Of a DNA stretch of 7,080 bases, positions 1 through 6,573 are shown in pieces. The position numbers and the translations under genes were made by a program. The notes under the pieces were generated by a model. That model searched no databases and was not told the origin of the DNA. It saw only the letters and a program-made list of their open reading frames with translations. Each line of letters opens with the position of its first letter. Within the stretch, counting starts at the first letter, position 1. The DNA is from Janthinobacterium lividum (GTDB lineage Bacteria > Pseudomonadota > Gammaproteobacteria > Steroidobacterales > Steroidobacteraceae). The DNA lies in assembly GCA_943327025.2 (NCBI GenBank), contig CALPVO020000108.1, positions 1 through 7,080 on the forward strand, written 5' to 3'.

Positions 1-1409
1 GTGCCAACGTCTACCTGCTACTGGCCGAGGCGCTGGCCCAAACCGGGCAAGACACCGCCGCCCTGCGCGTCCTCCAGCAGGCTGGTCAACACGCTGGCCA
101 ACAGGCGCTGGACGAGCCGGCCTTCCGGTTGTCGATGGCGGCACGGCTGGACAGTCTCGGCCGGCACCCAGAGGCCGAAGCCGAGCTGGCGCCCTTACTG
201 CGCGGCCCGGAGGAAGCGGCAGCACGTCTTGCCTTGGCCGAACTTTATACGGCGCGCCGCGAGTGGGAACGGGCGCTGCAGGTGCTGGAGGAGGGCCTAC
301 CGCGCTTCCCGAACCACCCACAACTGCTAACGCGGCAAGCCTCGCTGGCGTGGATGCTGGGCCACGGCGCCAACTTCTCGAAAGGCTTGCAGCTAGCGCT
401 CGCGCGTCGGCCGCAGGACGCGGCGCTGCGCTTGGCGCTGGCCACCAGCCTCGGCAACGCGGGCTTCGAGGCAGAGAGCGAGAACGTCTTGCGCGAAGGC
501 TTGAAGCTGCAACCCGACAGCCCCTTGTTCAACGCCCTGCTCGCCTTGCGGTATGCCGAGACCGCGCGGCTCGATGAAGCGCGGCCGGCAGTAACGCGCG
601 CACTCGCCGCGGCACCAGAGACGGAGATGGTTCGCGAGCAGGCCGCCATTGTGGCTTTGGTGGGCGGCGAGGTACCGGCAGCTCTCGCGCATACCGGGTG
701 GCTTGTCGACCGCCGTCCACTCGGGCAATTCGCTTGGGCCTTGCGGGTGTTGGCGCTGCGCCTCGCGGGCAATAGCGAATGGGAGCGTTACGCGCACCCG
801 GACACCGTCTGCCACACCAGCACGCTGGCGCCGCCACCCGGCTACGCGAGCATCGCGGAATTCAACGTGGCACTGGCAGAGCGCTTGCGCGAACGGCACA
901 CGCTGACGGCCCACCCCTTGGTGAACTCCGTCCGCGGCGGCACGCAGGTGGAGATACACCCGGGCGCCGAAACGGACCCGGTGCTACGCGCCTTCCTTGA
1001 AGCCATTCGTGGGCCCATCGGCGAGTACATCGCTGCCATGCCGCAAGACGACACGCACCCGTTGTTCCGCCGCAAGCGTTCCGGGCTGCGTTACAGCGGT
1101 TGCTGGACCGTACGCTTGCGCGGCGGCAGCGGGCGCCATGTGAGCCACATGCACCCGAAGGGGTGGATTAGTTCGGCGTACTACGTGACCGTGCCGCCGG
1201 AAATTCCGGTGAGCGATACGCGCGCCGGGTGGCTTTCCTTCGGGCGACCGCCCTACCCCATCCCGGGCTTGGAGGCCTTCGGCTGGGTACGCCCGGAACC
1301 CGGGCGCTTGGCGTTATTTCCGTCTTACCAGTGGCATGGCGTAGAGGCCTTCCCCGGCGAAGGCGAACGAATGACCGTGGCCTTCGACGTGGTGCCGGCG
1401 GGGGCGTAA
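1..1409 (+). CDS. TPR-repeat protein with C-terminal 2OG-Fe(II) oxygenase domain (5' partial)
   Basis: The reading frame is open from base 3 with no natural start, so the gene begins before the window; 468 residues are visible. The first ~250 are alanine/leucine-rich helical pairs at about 34-residue spacing (for example LALATSLGNAGFEAESENVL), typical of TPR repeats used to hold a protein partner. The last ~180 look like the putative 2OG-Fe(II) oxygenase family PF13759. A His-rich HVSHMHP motif (His codons at 1137, 1146 and 1152) precedes WISSAYYV. A distal His follows in LFPSYQWHGV (codon 1335-1337), and an Arg in ERMTVAFDV (1368-1370) is suited to binding the 2-oxoglutarate carboxylate. Such enzymes are cytoplasmic and hydroxylate an unknown substrate, probably a protein or peptide. 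I cannot say which of the clustered histidines binds iron. The gene converges on the AspH-like gene with a 40-bp gap. Family call fairly sure; substrate unknown. Confidence 0.85.
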   Translation, partial: ANVYLLLAEALAQTGQDTAALRVLQQAGQHAGQQALDEPAFRLSMAARLDSLGRHPEAEAELAPLLRGPEEAAARLALAELYTARREWERALQVLEEGLPRFPNHPQLLTRQASLAWMLGHGANFSKGLQLALARRPQDAALRLALATSLGNAGFEAESENVLREGLKLQPDSPLFNALLALRYAETARLDEARPAVTRALAAAPETEMVREQAAIVALVGGEVPAALAHTGWLVDRRPLGQFAWALRVLALRLAGNSEWERYAHPDTVCHTSTLAPPPGYASIAEFNVALAERLRERHTLTAHPLVNSVRGGTQVEIHPGAETDPVLRAFLEAIRGPIGEYIAAMPQDDTHPLFRRKRSGLRYSGCWTVRLRGGSGRHVSHMHPKGWISSAYYVTVPPEIPVSDTRAGWLSFGRPPYPIPGLEAFGWVRPEPGRLALFPSYQWHGVEAFPGEGERMTVAFDVVPAGA

Positions 1410-1415
1410 GCGCGG

Positions 1416-1437
1416 GCCCTTGCCATGAAGCAAGGGC
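1416..1437. terminator. Hairpin between convergent genes, possible bidirectional terminator
   Basis: A perfect 8-bp inverted repeat (GCCCTTGC / GCAAGGGC) with a 6-base loop lies seven bases past the stop codon of the + strand gene and 13 bases past the stop of the - strand gene. There is no T-run on either side, so it is not a classical intrinsic terminator. It may stall polymerase or protect 3' ends for both convergent transcripts. Confidence 0.45.
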
Positions 1438-1449
1438 TCCGCCGAACCC

Positions 1450-2709
1450 TTAGACCTCGCCCAACCGGAACTTGCGTTCCACTTCGGACATCTTCTGCAC
1501 AATCTGGCGCTCTTCGAGCGACAGGAGTGGGTTCCACACGTCGAACAGCAGCACTACGCGCAGTTGGTCGCTGTCGTTGAAGGCCTCATGCTCGATGGTG
1601 TCGTCGAAGATCATCACTTCGCCCTCCACCCAGCGGCGCGTGTCGTAGCCCACGCGGAACTGGCACTTCTCGGGCACCACCAGCGGCAAGTGCGCCACCA
1701 AGCGGGCATTGGACTCGCCATGGTGCGGCGGAATGACAGCCTTCGGCTGCAGCACCGAGAACATGGCATTGGGGCAGGTACCAGCGAGGTGCACCTGGTC
1801 CACCAAGCGCAGCGCTTCGGCCGTCTTCGGGCAGCGCGCAATGTTTTCCGGGATGGGCTTGCCACCGCGCCACAAGTGGAACGCCGTCCACGCGCGCGAA
1901 TGGTTCAGCTCCGCCCATTGGTTCACGGGTTCGCCGGGGTTGTACTGCACGTAGGGCGTGAACTCGTCGCCTACCTCGCTCAGGGCGGCGATCATTTCAG
2001 CGCGGATGTCCGCGGTGAAAGCTTCGAAGGCCGGCACCCAGTCGAACATCTCGCGACGGAAGAACGGCTGCGCCGGCAACCGCGGCACGGTGAGCTGATT
2101 ACATTGCGATACATAGGGCTTGCTGCGGCCCGACATGATGGAAATGGCTTCCCGCCACTTCTGCGACATGCCCGGCTGCGCGCCCATGGCTTCGAGCAAG
2201 CTGACCTCAAGCGCCTCGGCGTACATGGCAGCCAACTGCTCGCCATGTTCGAGTGCTTCTTTAAAAGCCGGCGGACGAAATTCCGCGGGCGGGGAAATCT
2301 TGGCCACGTCGCGGTACAGGAGCGCGGCGGGCTTCATCTGGCCTTGCTGTTCCAGCAACTGCGCGCGCTGCAACAGCGCCGGCCAGCAGTAGGCATCGGC
2401 GGCCAGCGCTTGGCCCAAAGTTGCGTCTTCTTCGGCCTGCTGCCCCAAGGCGCGGTGCGCCGCAGCCTTCAGCATCAGGGAGTCGGTCAGCAAGGGAACT
2501 TCGGTGCGGGCCGGCGCCAGGCGCCCCAGCATGGCAAGCGCCGCGTTTGCATCGCCGGACATCAAGGCCAACCGCGCCAAACCATTCACGGCGTTGGGCT
2601 GTTGCGGGTCCTGCGCGAGCAGTTGTTCGTAGTGCCCCCGGGCAGCGGCGAGATCGCCACCAACCTCGGCCTCGCGGGCGGCGCGTACGAGCGCCTGTTC
2701 ATTCGACAT
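1450..2709 (-). CDS. TPR-repeat aspartyl/asparaginyl beta-hydroxylase family protein
   Basis: This 419-residue cytoplasmic protein has TPR-like helices over about residues 5-140 and a linker with a PYVQYNPGEPVNQWAELNHS stretch. The C-terminal Asp_Arg_Hydrox domain (PF05118) covers about residues 240-402. The core matches mammalian AspH closely: His329 in PPHHGESNARL, His374 in IFDDTIEHEAF and Arg384 in DQLRVVLLFDVWNP. These correspond to the two iron-binding histidines and the 2-oxoglutarate-binding arginine; this family uses no Asp/Glu iron ligand. It should hydroxylate Asp or Asn side chains, or a related substrate, in a protein or peptide recruited by the TPR region. The start at 2709 is preferred over a TTG 21 bases upstream because an AGAGGGG ribosome-binding site lies about eight bases before it. 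It lies 98 bp downstream of the receptor gene on the same strand, separated by a terminator. The natural target is unknown. Confidence 0.92.
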   Translation of the reverse strand: MSNEQALVRAAREAEVGGDLAAARGHYEQLLAQDPQQPNAVNGLARLALMSGDANAALAMLGRLAPARTEVPLLTDSLMLKAAAHRALGQQAEEDATLGQALAADAYCWPALLQRAQLLEQQGQMKPAALLYRDVAKISPPAEFRPPAFKEALEHGEQLAAMYAEALEVSLLEAMGAQPGMSQKWREAISIMSGRSKPYVSQCNQLTVPRLPAQPFFRREMFDWVPAFEAFTADIRAEMIAALSEVGDEFTPYVQYNPGEPVNQWAELNHSRAWTAFHLWRGGKPIPENIARCPKTAEALRLVDQVHLAGTCPNAMFSVLQPKAVIPPHHGESNARLVAHLPLVVPEKCQFRVGYDTRRWVEGEVMIFDDTIEHEAFNDSDQLRVVLLFDVWNPLLSLEERQIVQKMSEVERKFRLGEV

Positions 2710-2744
2710 GTGGGCTTCCCCTCTTCTCAACCAACTTCATAAAC

Positions 2745-2779
2745 GAAAAAACCGGGGTACCACTTGCGTGGTACCCCGG
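2745..2779 (-). terminator. Intrinsic terminator after the TonB-dependent receptor
   Basis: The arms 2752-2762 and 2769-2779 form a perfect 11-bp stem (CCGGGGTACCA / TGGTACCCCGG) with a 6-base loop. On the - strand the stem is followed at once by six T residues (A-run at 2746-2751). It starts about 28 bases past the receptor stop and ends 35 bases before the hydroxylase start. The + strand side lacks a T-run, so the terminator acts on the - strand. Confidence 0.93.
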
Positions 2780-2807
2780 CCAAGGAGACAGGCTCCGTCA
2801 GGAGACG

Positions 2808-5800
2808 TCAGAACTTGTAGGAAACACCAACGCTGTAGCGCGTACCCAGTGGGTCGTAGCTGTCAGCATAAGCGTTCATCGAAGTGTTGGCGCCCGGGAT
2901 GTTGCCAACCACGGTCGGGTCCTTGTCGAGCAGGTTCTGCGCGGCCAAGGTGACCTTCAGCTTGTCGTTCCACTTCCACTGCACCGAGAGGTCCACGTAG
3001 TTAAACGCCGGGATGCTTTCGATGAGGTAGATGGAGTTACCGACCTGATCCGGGTCGTCCGCACGCGTTTGTGCTGCCACCTTGGAGAGGTGACGGACGA
3101 ACACGTTCGCGCTCCACGAGCGCCAGTCGACGCCGAGGCTCACGTTGATACGGTCCTTGTGGGTGGGGTTGCCACACACGTCGCCGTACACACCTTCGCA
3201 CTTGATGGCCGGGGCACCCGGGCTCGAGACAAAGGAGCTCTCGAGGGTGTGGCTGCCAGACAGGTTGGCGTTGAACTTGAACTCGCTCCAGTCGAAGCTG
3301 TAGCCAAACGAGTAGTCGATACCGGTGGCCTTCAGCGAGGACAGGTTGCGGGTGTCGAGCACGATGCCGAAGCCGTCGCCTTCCAGTTCGCCGAGCGGGT
3401 TGCGCTTGACGAGCGAGCAGAACGAAGACAGGTTGTTGACGAAGCAGTTGTCAACAATTTCCTGGGCGCCGTACGAACCGATACCACCCTTGATCTTGAT
3501 GTCGTAGTAGTCGACCGAAGCGATGAAACCAGGCAGCGCTTCCGGCGTGAACTGCAAGCCGAAGGTGTAGGTGTCAGCCTCTTCCGGAGCCAGGCTGACG
3601 CCGAGCGCCACGGCACCACCGCCGATGCTGGCAGCCTGCTGGGCGGCCGGCGAAGCGATGAGGCCGATGGCAGCCAGCGGAGCACCCTGAGCGACGCACT
3701 TCGCGGTGAGCGTAGCGTTGCCCACCGGCGCGGTGCCGGCACAGGGGTCCGACCGGATCTCGGTCAGGCCGAACGAGGCCGGAGCGAACTGCTCGCCGAT
3801 GTTCGGTGCGCGAACCGCGCGCTGGGCCATGGCGCGAACGCGCAGGCTCTGCACGGGCGTCCACTCGAGGCCCGCCTTCCAAGTGCCGAAGCTACCCGAG
3901 AGGTTGGTTTCCGCGTAGCGATAACCCACTTCGAGGGCGAGGTTTTCGATACCCGGCTTGCCCGTGACGAGGGGGACGTAGGCTTCACCGAAGAACTCCT
4001 TCGAGTCCACGGAGCCCGACAGCGGCGGCGAAGTGCCACCCTGACCCATGGCACCACCGAAGCGGGTGAGGTCGTCGGGACGGAAGTTCGCGGTGTACTC
4101 GTTCCAGTCGAGGCCGAAGGCCAAGCTGACGGGGGAATCCGCCATCGGCGACTTCAGCTCGGCCACTTCGCCGGAGATGCTGGCCGAAGCGTTGTGGGCT
4201 TCGGTGGTCTGCGACGAGTAGTAGCTGGCGCGGATGAACTCCAGGCCGGCTTGCGAGATGGCACCCGTCATCGGCTGGCCGCTCGAGGCGTCGATGAAGC
4301 CGTTGCCCGTGAACAAGTTCACCGGAGCGCAGTTCTTCGACGTATCGATACACTGGATACCGGTCGGCGTCTGGATGGCGAGCAGCGCCTGCTGGGCGCG
4401 CACGATGCTGACGTCGTTCTCGAGGCCGTCGAGACGCGACACGCGGCCCCACTGCGCCGACACATCGTAGTTCCAGCCCGAATCGCCGAGGTCGCCACGA
4501 ACGCCACCAGAGATCTGGAAGGTCTTGCTCTCGGAGATGCCCAGACGGTTGCCGAGTTCAGGCAGACGACGACGCAGGCCCGAGACGGTGACCGTCTGCG
4601 AACCGGCGGCAGCGGCGGGGTCGTAGGCGACGCCGCCATGGAGGCCACGGGTGGCTTCGTTGTTGTAGACCGAGATGAGCGCAGTGCGCTGCGCGGCCGA
4701 CAGGAACGGGTTGTCCAGGTTCAGCTGGAACGACAGCGTGGAGCCGCCGAAGTAGGCCGAGGGGGCCAACTGGGTGGGCACGGAGCCGTTCACGGCGAAC
4801 AAGCGGCCGTAGATTTCGGCGGAGTCCGTCAACTGGAAGTTCAGGCTACCCATGGCCGACCAGCGGGTTTGCGGGACCTGGAAGTAGTTGTACGGGTTGT
4901 AGTTGTACGAACGGTTCGGGCTGTACGGCGTGCCGGAGAGACCGCCGCCGGAGAGCAACTGGCCATCCGGCGTGAAGTAGCGCGTGCCGCGGGCGGTGGC
5001 GCTGGTCTGCAGGCTGGCGCGCGAGGCACCGGCGTTCGACGAACCACCACGACGACCGGCGTCGAAGATGTCCGAAGAGTACTGGTACCAGTTACCGTTG
5101 TAGCGGTAGCCGTCAACCGGGTTCAGGAAGTAGTTCGAGTACGCACGGGCGCCCTGGAGGACGGGATCGCGCTTGGTGTAGCCGAACGAGATGACCGCGC
5201 TGCCGCGGTCGTCGGCGAACTTGCCGCCGGCGGTGATGGCACCACTGGTGGTCTTGCCGTCGCCTTCACCGTACTGCGAAGTGTTCGCGTCGACCTGCAG
5301 GCCTTCGAAGTTCTTCTTGGTGATGAAGTTCACCACGCCCGACACGGCGTCCGAACCGTACACGGCGGAAGCACCGCCGGTGACGATGTCGACGCGCTCG
5401 ATAAGGGCGGCGGGGATGAGGTTGATGTCAACGGCGCCGCTGGTGCCGAACGGGGGCAGACGCTTGCCGTCCATGAGGACGAGGGTGCGGTTCGAGCCAA
5501 GGCCACGCAGGTTGATGGTGGCGGCGCCCGGGTTGCCGTTGTTGATGTATTCGGTGGAGCCCGGCAGGAACTGCGGCAACTGGCGCAGCTGGCCTTCGAG
5601 GTTGACCGTGTTCAGCTGCTCAATCGCCTCGGCCGTAACCGTGGTGATGGGGCTGTTGGACTCGAGGTCCGGCTTGGCGATACGCGAACCGGTAACGGTC
5701 ACTTCCATCGTCTGCTCATCGGCAGCGAAGGTAGCGGGCGCATAAAGGGCGGCAGTGGCCGCGCTGGAAACCAGCGCCAGACGCACGGCACTAGCGAGCT

Positions 5801-5816
5801 TGGGGTTGCTGAGCAT
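2808..5816 (-). CDS. TonB-dependent outer-membrane receptor
   Basis: This 1002-residue beta-barrel receptor uses TonB/proton-motive force to import a ligand across the outer membrane. Residues 1-31/32 are a signal peptide with a likely cleavage near TFA-A. A TonB box-like MEVTVT lies at 37-42. The plug domain (about 50-170) carries INLRGLGSNRTLVLMDGKRL and ERVDIVTGGASAVYGSDAVS, hallmarks of this family. The rest is a barrel ending in VGVSYKF, with the terminal Phe needed for barrel assembly. Loops include an Asn/Tyr-rich NYNPYNYFQVPQ segment, and exactly eight cysteines lie in four close pairs. The ATG at 5816 is chosen for the AGGAGG just upstream and because the signal peptide starts there; the open frame continues further upstream but looks non-coding. 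The ligand is not predictable: the protein resembles the large TonB receptors of carbohydrate- and peptide-scavenging proteobacteria rather than a known siderophore receptor. An intrinsic terminator follows. Confidence 0.96.
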   Translation of the reverse strand: MLSNPKLASAVRLALVSSAATAALYAPATFAADEQTMEVTVTGSRIAKPDLESNSPITTVTAEAIEQLNTVNLEGQLRQLPQFLPGSTEYINNGNPGAATINLRGLGSNRTLVLMDGKRLPPFGTSGAVDINLIPAALIERVDIVTGGASAVYGSDAVSGVVNFITKKNFEGLQVDANTSQYGEGDGKTTSGAITAGGKFADDRGSAVISFGYTKRDPVLQGARAYSNYFLNPVDGYRYNGNWYQYSSDIFDAGRRGGSSNAGASRASLQTSATARGTRYFTPDGQLLSGGGLSGTPYSPNRSYNYNPYNYFQVPQTRWSAMGSLNFQLTDSAEIYGRLFAVNGSVPTQLAPSAYFGGSTLSFQLNLDNPFLSAAQRTALISVYNNEATRGLHGGVAYDPAAAAGSQTVTVSGLRRRLPELGNRLGISESKTFQISGGVRGDLGDSGWNYDVSAQWGRVSRLDGLENDVSIVRAQQALLAIQTPTGIQCIDTSKNCAPVNLFTGNGFIDASSGQPMTGAISQAGLEFIRASYYSSQTTEAHNASASISGEVAELKSPMADSPVSLAFGLDWNEYTANFRPDDLTRFGGAMGQGGTSPPLSGSVDSKEFFGEAYVPLVTGKPGIENLALEVGYRYAETNLSGSFGTWKAGLEWTPVQSLRVRAMAQRAVRAPNIGEQFAPASFGLTEIRSDPCAGTAPVGNATLTAKCVAQGAPLAAIGLIASPAAQQAASIGGGAVALGVSLAPEEADTYTFGLQFTPEALPGFIASVDYYDIKIKGGIGSYGAQEIVDNCFVNNLSSFCSLVKRNPLGELEGDGFGIVLDTRNLSSLKATGIDYSFGYSFDWSEFKFNANLSGSHTLESSFVSSPGAPAIKCEGVYGDVCGNPTHKDRINVSLGVDWRSWSANVFVRHLSKVAAQTRADDPDQVGNSIYLIESIPAFNYVDLSVQWKWNDKLKVTLAAQNLLDKDPTVVGNIPGANTSMNAYADSYDPLGTRYSVGVSYKF

Positions 5817-5819
5817 GAA

Positions 5820-5831
5820 TCCTCCTGAGGA
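5820..5831 (-). promoter_or_regulatory. Ribosome-binding site inside a small hairpin
   Basis: On the - strand the leader reads TCCTCAGGAGGATTC followed by the receptor ATG. AGGAGG is a full Shine-Dalgarno match four bases from the start and decides the start codon. The same bases can pair with the preceding TCCT (stem TCCT/AGGA, loop CAGG), so the site may be partly masked. The ribosome-binding site is sure; the masking is an inference from base pairing only. Confidence 0.7.
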
Positions 5832-5864
5832 CAAACTTTCTTCGGGCCCTTGCGAGCCCTGCCA

Positions 5865-5939
5865 GCCGTTCCACCACCGGGTGGACGACCAATAGAACGG
5901 CGAACTCCTGCACCCTGTCCCGTGCACGGGGAGTCCACC
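5865..5939 (-). promoter_or_regulatory. Structured leader of the receptor mRNA, possible alternative stems
   Basis: On the - strand GGTGGAC (5939-5933) can pair with GTCCACC (5886-5880), and GCCGTTC (5901-5895) can pair with GAACGGC (5871-5865). Both are perfect 7-bp stems but they interleave, so as simple secondary structures they exclude each other. Inside lies a 12-bp perfect palindrome, CCCGTGCACGGG (5919-5930), that could fold as a tetraloop hairpin or serve as a dimeric operator. I recognise no known riboswitch class. The inverted repeats are seen directly; regulation is inference. Confidence 0.35.
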
Positions 5940-5949
5940 ATGGTCGCCG

Positions 5950-5978
5950 AGCATATCCCCTAAAAACCGCGTTTGAAA
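5950..5978 (-). promoter_or_regulatory. Possible sigma-70 promoter of the receptor gene
   Basis: Read on the - strand, TTTCAA (5978-5973) and TATGCT (5955-5950) are 17 bases apart, giving a predicted start near 5942 and a leader of about 125 bases. The -35 match is weak (3/6) and the -10 moderate (4/6). It lies in the most AT-rich part of the region, but other AT-rich hexamers nearby could serve instead. Confidence 0.3.
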
Positions 5979-6037
5979 GTGGGTGTGCGAAAATACAACA
6001 AGTAAATTCACGGCCGAATGATGAATTCCGGGGGAAA

Positions 6038-6056
6038 CGCCACGCCGGTTGTGGCG
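6038..6056. other. Short inverted repeat in the receptor upstream region
   Basis: CGCCAC (6038-6043) and GTGGCG (6051-6056) form a 6-bp stem with a 7-base loop, flanked by A-runs. On the - strand it is followed only by TTT and then a C-run, so it is a poor terminator for the YkgJ-like transcript. It could be a weak terminator or a protein-binding site. The rest of 5979-6088 shows no gene or other clear feature. Confidence 0.25.
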
Positions 6057-6088
6057 AAAAAGCCATGAAAGGGGTGGGTGGCTAATCC

Positions 6089-6113
6089 GTCGGGAGGGAG
6101 CTTGCTCCCGACT
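6089..6113 (-). repeat. REP-like palindromic repeat, copy 1
   Basis: On the - strand this reads AGTCGGGAGCAAGCTCCC followed by TCCCGAC. The outer arms GTCGGGAG (6089-6096 on the + strand) and CTCCCGAC (6105-6112) pair over 8 bp, and an inner GGGAGC/GCTCCC can pair instead. The 20 bases at 6094-6113 recur exactly at 6143-6162. The shape resembles the REP elements of pseudomonads and xanthomonads: a short GC-rich palindrome with a GTCG-like foot, placed between genes. Confidence 0.6.
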
Positions 6114-6142
6114 CTTGCTCACCACCTACCCTGCATTTATGA

Positions 6143-6162
6143 GAGGGAGCTTGCTCCCGACT
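6143..6162 (-). repeat. REP-like palindromic repeat, copy 2
   Basis: This is an exact 20-base direct copy of 6094-6113, starting 49 bases after it. It keeps the inner hairpin (GGGAGC/GCTCCC) but lacks the outer arm of copy 1. It begins just past the stop codon of the YkgJ-like gene, where it could act as a 3'-end stabiliser or weak terminator. No T-run follows. Confidence 0.6.
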
Positions 6163-6167
6163 GCTCA

Positions 6168-6539
6168 CTAGCAGGTCGGGACGTGCTCGTCGTCGCCCTG
6201 GTGGGTGCGCTCGAACTTCAGGAATTCGTAATAACCGCACTTGCTGCCGTAGGGGTAGGTGCGGCACACGTATGGGCGGGCGGTGTACACCGTGCAGCGC
6301 CGCGCCTCGCGGTCGAAAAAACGGCAGATGGACCCGTAAATCTCGTCTTTATGGTGGCGCAGCACGCGCTCATCGCAGCCGTCGGCGGTGTAGTGGTAGG
6401 TGAACTTGTCGCGCGCTTCCTCGAACGGCAGTTCGAAGTGCTTGGCCAGCCGCTTAATGTCGTTGTCCGAAATGGCGATACGGGAATAGCTGCAGCAGAA
6501 GCCGGGGCACTTGCTGCAGTCGTATTGGTTGCGGGTCAT
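6168..6539 (-). CDS. YkgJ family cysteine-cluster protein
   Basis: This 123-residue soluble protein has a Cys8-x2-Cys11-x3-Cys15-Cys16 cluster at the N-terminus. Cys72, Cys82 and Cys92 follow in the family signature CTVYTARPYVCRTYP (82-96), with Cys101 next and a final Cys123. This pattern is that of the CxxCxxCC family (PF03692), thought to bind zinc or iron through cysteines; the cellular role is not established. The first cluster is C-x2-C-x3-CC. The start at 6539 is chosen because the cysteine cluster follows at residue 8. Frame open upstream to 6749 codes only for a repeat-rich stretch. The ribosome-binding site is weak (GGAAA about seven bases before ATG). It appears to be a single-gene unit, divergent from the ATP-grasp gene and followed by REP-like repeats. 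Confidence 0.9.
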   Translation of the reverse strand: MTRNQYDCSKCPGFCCSYSRIAISDNDIKRLAKHFELPFEEARDKFTYHYTADGCDERVLRHHKDEIYGSICRFFDREARRCTVYTARPYVCRTYPYGSKCGYYEFLKFERTHQGDDEHVPTC

Positions 6540-6573
6540 GCGGTTTTCCAAAGGGCGGCGAGGGGGTGGACGT

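Noticed and set aside
2699..2740. A 13-residue upstream frame on the - strand overlapping the hydroxylase start
   Set aside because: It has no ribosome-binding site (a T-run precedes it), so a leader peptide is not supported despite the suggestive overlap.
1564..2742. A 392-codon open frame on the + strand opposite the AspH-like gene
   Set aside because: The opposite strand encodes a full hydroxylase with all catalytic residues; this frame is His/Arg/Gln-rich without a domain or ribosome-binding site.
2421..5828. A 1135-codon open frame on the + strand covering the whole receptor gene
   Set aside because: It is antisense to a receptor with clear signal peptide, plug, barrel end and ribosome-binding site. 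Its translation is Val/Arg/Gly/Glu-rich with no recognisable domain, as expected of a shadow frame in GC-rich DNA.
6021..6068. A 15-residue + strand frame (MNSGGNATPVVAKKP)
   Set aside because: No ribosome-binding site and no sign of conservation; length expected by chance.
5817..6125. N-terminal extension of the receptor by 103 residues
   Set aside because: The extension lacks a signal sequence and runs through the leader and one REP-like repeat. The ATG at 5816 has AGGAGG and is followed at once by a signal peptide.
6094..6162. Insertion-sequence ends or attachment sites
   Set aside because: The copies are direct rather than inverted, there is no transposase or integrase gene, and the only sequence between them is 29 bases.
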